Positions 60,738 to 64,000 of a stretch of 64,000 bases of DNA are shown here, piece after piece. Origin of the DNA: JANLYC01 sp963815445 (lineage in GTDB: Bacteria; Actinomycetota; Actinomycetes; Propionibacteriales; Nocardioidaceae); contig CAWFGV010000006.1 in assembly GCA_963815445.1 (NCBI GenBank), forward strand, positions 372,001-436,000, written 5' to 3'. Within the stretch, counting starts at the first letter, position 1, and each line of letters starts with the position of its first letter. A program made the translations under genes and the position numbers. The notes under the pieces were generated by a model. The model was given only the letters and a program-made list of their open reading frames with translations, made no database searches and had not been told where the DNA came from.

Positions 60738-60783
60738 CGTTTGCCTTGTTCACAAGCCAGGTGGCTTGTGAACAAGGCAAACG
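60738..60783 (+). terminator. Perfect 22-bp stem-loop after rodA
   Basis: A 22-bp arm beginning CGTTTGCCTTGTTCAC (60738-60759) is followed after 2 nt by its exact reverse complement (60762-60783). There is no T-run. Position 12 nt after the rodA stop suggests termination of the mreB-rodA operon. The near-absent loop means the DNA can also extrude as a cruciform. Confidence 0.7.
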
Positions 60784-60880
60784 TGCCTTGGGGAGTGGGT
60801 ATTTGCCTCGCTGACCTGTCGTTGGCCGCCCCCTCGTACGCTGAAGGCGTCACCCGGCGTACGACGAGAAGGGCAGGGCC

Positions 60881-61543
60881 ATGACCACACGGACTATCGG
60901 GGTACTCGGCACCGGCATGGTGGGGCAGACCCTCAGCCGTCGCCTCGCCGGACTGGGGTATGACGTCATGGTCGGCGCGCGCTCACGTGACTCCGAGAGT
61001 CTGGCCGCCTTCGCCACGATGGCGGGCGTCCAAACGGGATCGTTCGCCGATGCGGCCGCCTTCGGCGAGCTCGTCATCAACGCGACCAACGGACGCAACT
61101 CTCTCGAGGCGCTGCGCCAGGCCGGAACGGACAACTTCGCGGGCAAGACTGTCCTCGACGTCGCCAACGAGCTCGAGCCGGTGGAAGGCGGGTTCCCGCG
61201 GCCGCTCGCGACCAGTGACGACTCGCTCGGACAGCGCATCCAGACCGCCTTCCCCGACGCGCGCGTGGTCAAGTCGCTCAGCACGATGAACTGCCAGGTC
61301 ATGGTCGATCCGGGCAGCGTTGCTGGCGATCACGTGGTCTTCCTCAGTGGCGACCACGCCGACGCCAAGGGCATGGTCGCCGACATGCTGTCCGACTTCG
61401 GCTGGCGCCCGGCGCAGATCTTCGATCTGGGCGGAATCGACAGCGCTGCCGCCGCCGAGATGACGATGAGCCTGTGGCTGCGCATCATGATCTCCCGCGG
61501 GCCCGATGCGCCTTCGTTCAACTTGGCGATCCACTCCGGCTAG
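60881..61543 (+). CDS. NADP-binding oxidoreductase, F420/NADP-reductase-like
   Basis: A 220-residue Rossmann protein: IGVLGTGMVGQTLSRRLAGL with the GxGxxG nucleotide motif at residues 10-15, then YDVMVGARSRDSESL, in which Arg and Ser after the second strand favour NADP. LVINATNGRNSLEAL and VVKSLSTMNCQVMVDP follow the pattern of F420-dependent NADP reductase-like and pyrroline-reductase-like proteins. The substrate is not known. ATG 60881; GAAGGGCAGG is upstream. Single gene. Confidence 0.83.
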   Translation: MTTRTIGVLGTGMVGQTLSRRLAGLGYDVMVGARSRDSESLAAFATMAGVQTGSFADAAAFGELVINATNGRNSLEALRQAGTDNFAGKTVLDVANELEPVEGGFPRPLATSDDSLGQRIQTAFPDARVVKSLSTMNCQVMVDPGSVAGDHVVFLSGDHADAKGMVADMLSDFGWRPAQIFDLGGIDSAAAAEMTMSLWLRIMISRGPDAPSFNLAIHSG

Positions 61544-61547
61544 GGCG

Positions 61548-61724
61548 TCAGCCGCGCGGACGCCCGCCCATCGCCGCGCTCAGCTCTTTCCCGGGATCCG
61601 CTCCAGTCGGTGGCGCAGGGTCGGCCGAGCCGTGTCGGAGTGAGCCGCGGCGGGGCGGCGTGATCGCGACGGTGGCGATGCCGGTCGTCACAGCGGATCG
61701 TCGATTGATGGTCGGCTTCAGCAT
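61548..61724 (-). CDS. Possible small protein (58 residues)
   Basis: A short frame starting MLKPTINRRSAVTTGIATVA and continuing ITPPRRGS with a Pro/Gly-rich end. Support for a real gene: an AGGGGGAC box 5-8 nt before the ATG, and on the same strand a TACAGT -10-like hexamer with TTCAAA 18 nt before it at about 61780-61750. Against: no homology that I recognise and high-GC DNA often keeps short frames open. The remaining bases up to the radical SAM gene hold nothing else I can name. Confidence 0.4.
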   Translation of the reverse strand: MLKPTINRRSAVTTGIATVAITPPRRGSLRHGSADPAPPTGADPGKELSAAMGGRPRG

Positions 61725-61844
61725 CCGTCCCCCTGGATAGGTGTCTGAGCACTGTATGGCCCTCTTTCTACCGTTTTGAAGTGCCGAGCACGTGACGCGT
61801 ACCCTGAGTCGTTGATCCCGCCCAACCTCTGGAGCCCACCCGCC

Positions 61845-63773
61845 ATGCCTGTCGAGTCCGTCTTCGCGAAGCTCGAGCCACTGTTGCCGACCGTGCAGAA
61901 GCCGATCCAGTACGTCGGCGGCGAGCTCAACTCGACCGTCAAGGACTGGGACTCGGCCTCGGTGCGCTGGGCGCTGATGTACCCCGACGCCTACGAGGTC
62001 GGACTGCCCAACCAGGGTGTGCAGATCCTCTACGAGATCCTCAACGAGCGCGACTGGATCCTGGCCGAACGCACGTATGCCGTGTTCGCCGACATGGAGC
62101 AGGTGATGCGTGACAACGCGATCCCGCAGTTCACCGTCGACGGACACCGTCCGGTCGGCGAGTTCGACCTCCTCGGTCTGTCGTTCGCGACCGAGCTCGG
62201 CTACACCAACATGCTGACGGCGCTGGACCTCGCCGGCATACCGCTGCGGGCGGCCGACCGCGACGACACCCATCCGCTCGTGGTCGCCGGCGGCCACTCG
62301 GCGTTCAACCCCGAGCCGATCGCGGACTTCGTCGACGCCGCGGTGCTGGGCGACGGCGAGGAGATCGTGCTGGCGATCAGCGACCTGGTCCGTGAGTGGA
62401 AGGACGAGGGGAGTCCGGGCGGCCGGGACGAGGTGCTGATGCGGCTGGCGAAGTCCGGCGGGGTGTACGTGCCGAAGTTCTACGACGTCGACTATCTTCC
62501 GGACGGTCGGATCAAGCGGGTTGTCCCCAACCGGTCCGGGGTGCCGTGGCGTGTCCACAAGCACACGCTGATGGATCTCGACCAGTGGCCGTACCCCCGC
62601 AAGCCGCTCGTGCCCCTTGCCGAGACCGTCCACGAGCGGTACTCCGTGGAGATCTTCCGTGGCTGCACCCGGGGCTGCCGGTTCTGCCAGGCCGGGATGA
62701 TCACTCGCCCCGTCCGCGAGCGGTCCATCAAGACCATCGGCGACATGGTGCAGAACGGCATCGAGAAGTCCGGCTTCGAGGAGGTCGGCCTGCTCTCACT
62801 GTCCAGCGCCGACCACAGCGAGATCGGCGAGGTCGCCAAGGGCCTCGCCGACCGGTACGACGGCACGAACGTGTCCCTGTCGCTGCCGTCCACGCGAGTC
62901 GACGCGTTCAACATCACGCTGGCCAACGAGTTCTCCCGCAATGGCCGCCGCTCCGGACTCACCTTCGCTCCCGAAGGTGGCTCCGAGCGGCTGCGCAAGG
63001 TCATCAACAAGATGGTGTCCGAGGAGGATCTGATCCGGACCGTGTCGGCGGCGTACTCCCATGGCTGGCGGCAGGTGAAGCTGTACTTCATGTGCGGCCT
63101 GCCGACCGAGACCGACGAGGACGTGCTCGAGATCGCCGACCTGGCAAAGAAGGTCATTGCGACCGGCCGTGAGGTCTCGGGCCGACGCGACATCCGCTGC
63201 ACCGTGTCGATCGGCGGGTTCGTGCCCAAGCCGCATACGCCCTTCCAGTGGGCGGCGCAGCTCGACCACGAGACCACCGACTCGCGGCTGCAGAAGCTGC
63301 GCGACAACGTGCGCGCCGACAAGCAGTACGGCCGCGCCATCGGCTTCCGCTACCACGACGGCAAGCCCGGCATCATCGAAGGTCTGCTCTCGCGTGGAGA
63401 CCGCCGCGTCGGGCGCGTCATCGAGGAGGTCTGGCGCGACGGTGGTCGGTTCGACGGCTGGAGTGAGCACTTCTCGTACGACCGGTGGGTCGCGGCCTGC
63501 GAACGCGCGCTGGCGGACGAGCCCGTCGACCTCGACTGGTTCACGGTGCGCGAGCGCGAGTACGCCGAGGTCCTGCCCTGGGACCACCTCGACTCCGGGC
63601 TCGACCGCGACTGGTTGTGGGAGGACTGGCAGGACGCGCTCAACCCCGCTGCCGCCGAGGTCGAGGACTGCCGGTGGACCCCGTGCTTCGACTGCGGCGT
63701 CTGCCCCGAGATGGGGACGGAGATCCAGATGGGTCCGACCGGTCACCAGCTGCTGCCGCTGTCCGTCGTCTGA
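61845..63773 (+). CDS. Radical SAM protein, TIGR03960 family
   Basis: A 642-residue radical SAM protein with the iron-sulfur motif CTRGCRFCQAG (CX3CX2C). The N-terminal part is a B12-binding-like domain (GVQILYEILNERDWILAER, then GEFDLLGLSFATELGYTNML); the radical SAM barrel follows with VGLLSLSSADHSEIGE and GLTFAPEGGSERLRKVINK; the C-terminus has a second cluster of cysteines (CRWTPCFDCGVCPEMG). ATG 61845 is chosen over 61776 because the family start MPVESVFAKLEPLL is there. In most Actinobacteria it is followed by a DUF2344 (TIGR03936) gene and rne; here the next gene is different. Its reaction is unknown. Confidence 0.92.
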   Translation: MPVESVFAKLEPLLPTVQKPIQYVGGELNSTVKDWDSASVRWALMYPDAYEVGLPNQGVQILYEILNERDWILAERTYAVFADMEQVMRDNAIPQFTVDGHRPVGEFDLLGLSFATELGYTNMLTALDLAGIPLRAADRDDTHPLVVAGGHSAFNPEPIADFVDAAVLGDGEEIVLAISDLVREWKDEGSPGGRDEVLMRLAKSGGVYVPKFYDVDYLPDGRIKRVVPNRSGVPWRVHKHTLMDLDQWPYPRKPLVPLAETVHERYSVEIFRGCTRGCRFCQAGMITRPVRERSIKTIGDMVQNGIEKSGFEEVGLLSLSSADHSEIGEVAKGLADRYDGTNVSLSLPSTRVDAFNITLANEFSRNGRRSGLTFAPEGGSERLRKVINKMVSEEDLIRTVSAAYSHGWRQVKLYFMCGLPTETDEDVLEIADLAKKVIATGREVSGRRDIRCTVSIGGFVPKPHTPFQWAAQLDHETTDSRLQKLRDNVRADKQYGRAIGFRYHDGKPGIIEGLLSRGDRRVGRVIEEVWRDGGRFDGWSEHFSYDRWVAACERALADEPVDLDWFTVREREYAEVLPWDHLDSGLDRDWLWEDWQDALNPAAAEVEDCRWTPCFDCGVCPEMGTEIQMGPTGHQLLPLSVV

Positions 63774-63826
63774 GCCCCACGGAGCCAGGGGCACCATCGT
63801 CTCCGGTGGTCACTGGCCTGACCCCC

Positions 63827-64000
63827 ATGAGCACGCAAGACCTGATCGAACGCTTCTTCACCACGCTCGAGGCACGTGACTGGGACGCTTGGGTGCAGAC
63901 GGTCCATCCCGACGTCGTCTATGTCGTTCCCCAGACGCGTGAGCGCGCGCGCGGCCGAGACACCTACCTCCGCTTCAACCGTGAGTTCCCTGGTGACTGG
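63827..64000 (+). CDS. SnoaL/NTF2-like protein, 3' end outside window
   Basis: The first 58 codons of a cone-fold protein: TQDLIERFFTTLEARDWDAW then VQTVHPDVVYVVPQTRERAR and GRDTYLRFNREFPGDW. This is the start of the NTF2-like/SnoaL pattern (helix, Trp, then a strand with a Pro-rich loop). Members are polyketide cyclases, limonene-epoxide-hydrolase-like enzymes or orphan proteins. ATG 63827 lacks a strong ribosome binding site. Role unknown. Confidence 0.75.
   Translation, partial: MSTQDLIERFFTTLEARDWDAWVQTVHPDVVYVVPQTRERARGRDTYLRFNREFPGDW

Overview
The window is high-GC actinobacterial chromosome with dense gene packing, many GTG starts and ATGA/GTGA-type overlaps. A mycothiol-dependent reductase homologue, a GlbO-type globin, ClpP1/ClpP2 and an mreBCD-mrdA-rodA cluster beside ndk all fit Actinobacteria. 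Gene order follows the Mycobacterium tuberculosis segment from Rv2477c (ettA) to Rv2445c (ndk): ettA, hotdog thioesterase, glbO, DUF5130, pepN, Rv2466c-like reductase, rpiB, nei, tRNA-Gly, tRNA-Pro, tig, clpP1, clpP2, clpX, valS, folC, DUF4233, ndk. The added mreBCD-mrdA-rodA block and the accessory content suggest a Nocardioidaceae/Propionibacteriales-like organism; that placement is inferred, not proven.

Layout. 0-13 kb: conserved block (ettA, MarR/YceI pair, thiolase, thioesterase, globin, OsmC, MscS, DUF5130, pepN, reductase, esterase, rpiB, nei). 13-23.7 kb: accessory insert (SpoIIE-type phosphatase, VOC protein, frameshifted pepC, secreted protein, DoxX pair, amidohydrolase, wrecked two-component system between palindromic repeats, DGPF/ECF42 module, hemerythrin). 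23.8-32.2 kb: tRNA-Gly, GNAT, tRNA-Pro, tig, PAP2 phosphatase, GGCT-like protein, NUDIX, clpP1-clpP2-clpX. 32.2-47.6 kb: second accessory insert (two-component system divergent from an RND-lipoprotein-RND efflux operon; three-gene alkylresorcinol-type type III PKS operon; acylphosphatase; pentapeptide-DinB protein; HxlR/MFS pair). 47.7-64 kb: valS, GntR operon, folC-DUF4233, ndk, a Rid-family gene between inverted tandem-repeat arrays, the rod-shape/cell-wall elongation operon mreB-mreC-mreD-mrdA-rodA, an NADP-binding oxidoreductase, a TIGR03960-type radical SAM protein and the start of an NTF2-like gene.

Most noteworthy: (1) a 22-bp tandem repeat family in three intergenic sites, two of them inverted around the Rid gene; (2) two copies of a palindromic element bounding fragments of a decayed kinase/LuxR operon; (3) single-base frameshifts in pepC and at the clpP1/clpP2 junction; (4) an RND efflux pair with a tiny lipoprotein adaptor in a presumably monoderm lineage; (5) a phenolic-lipid operon. 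No transposase, phage gene or CRISPR array was seen.
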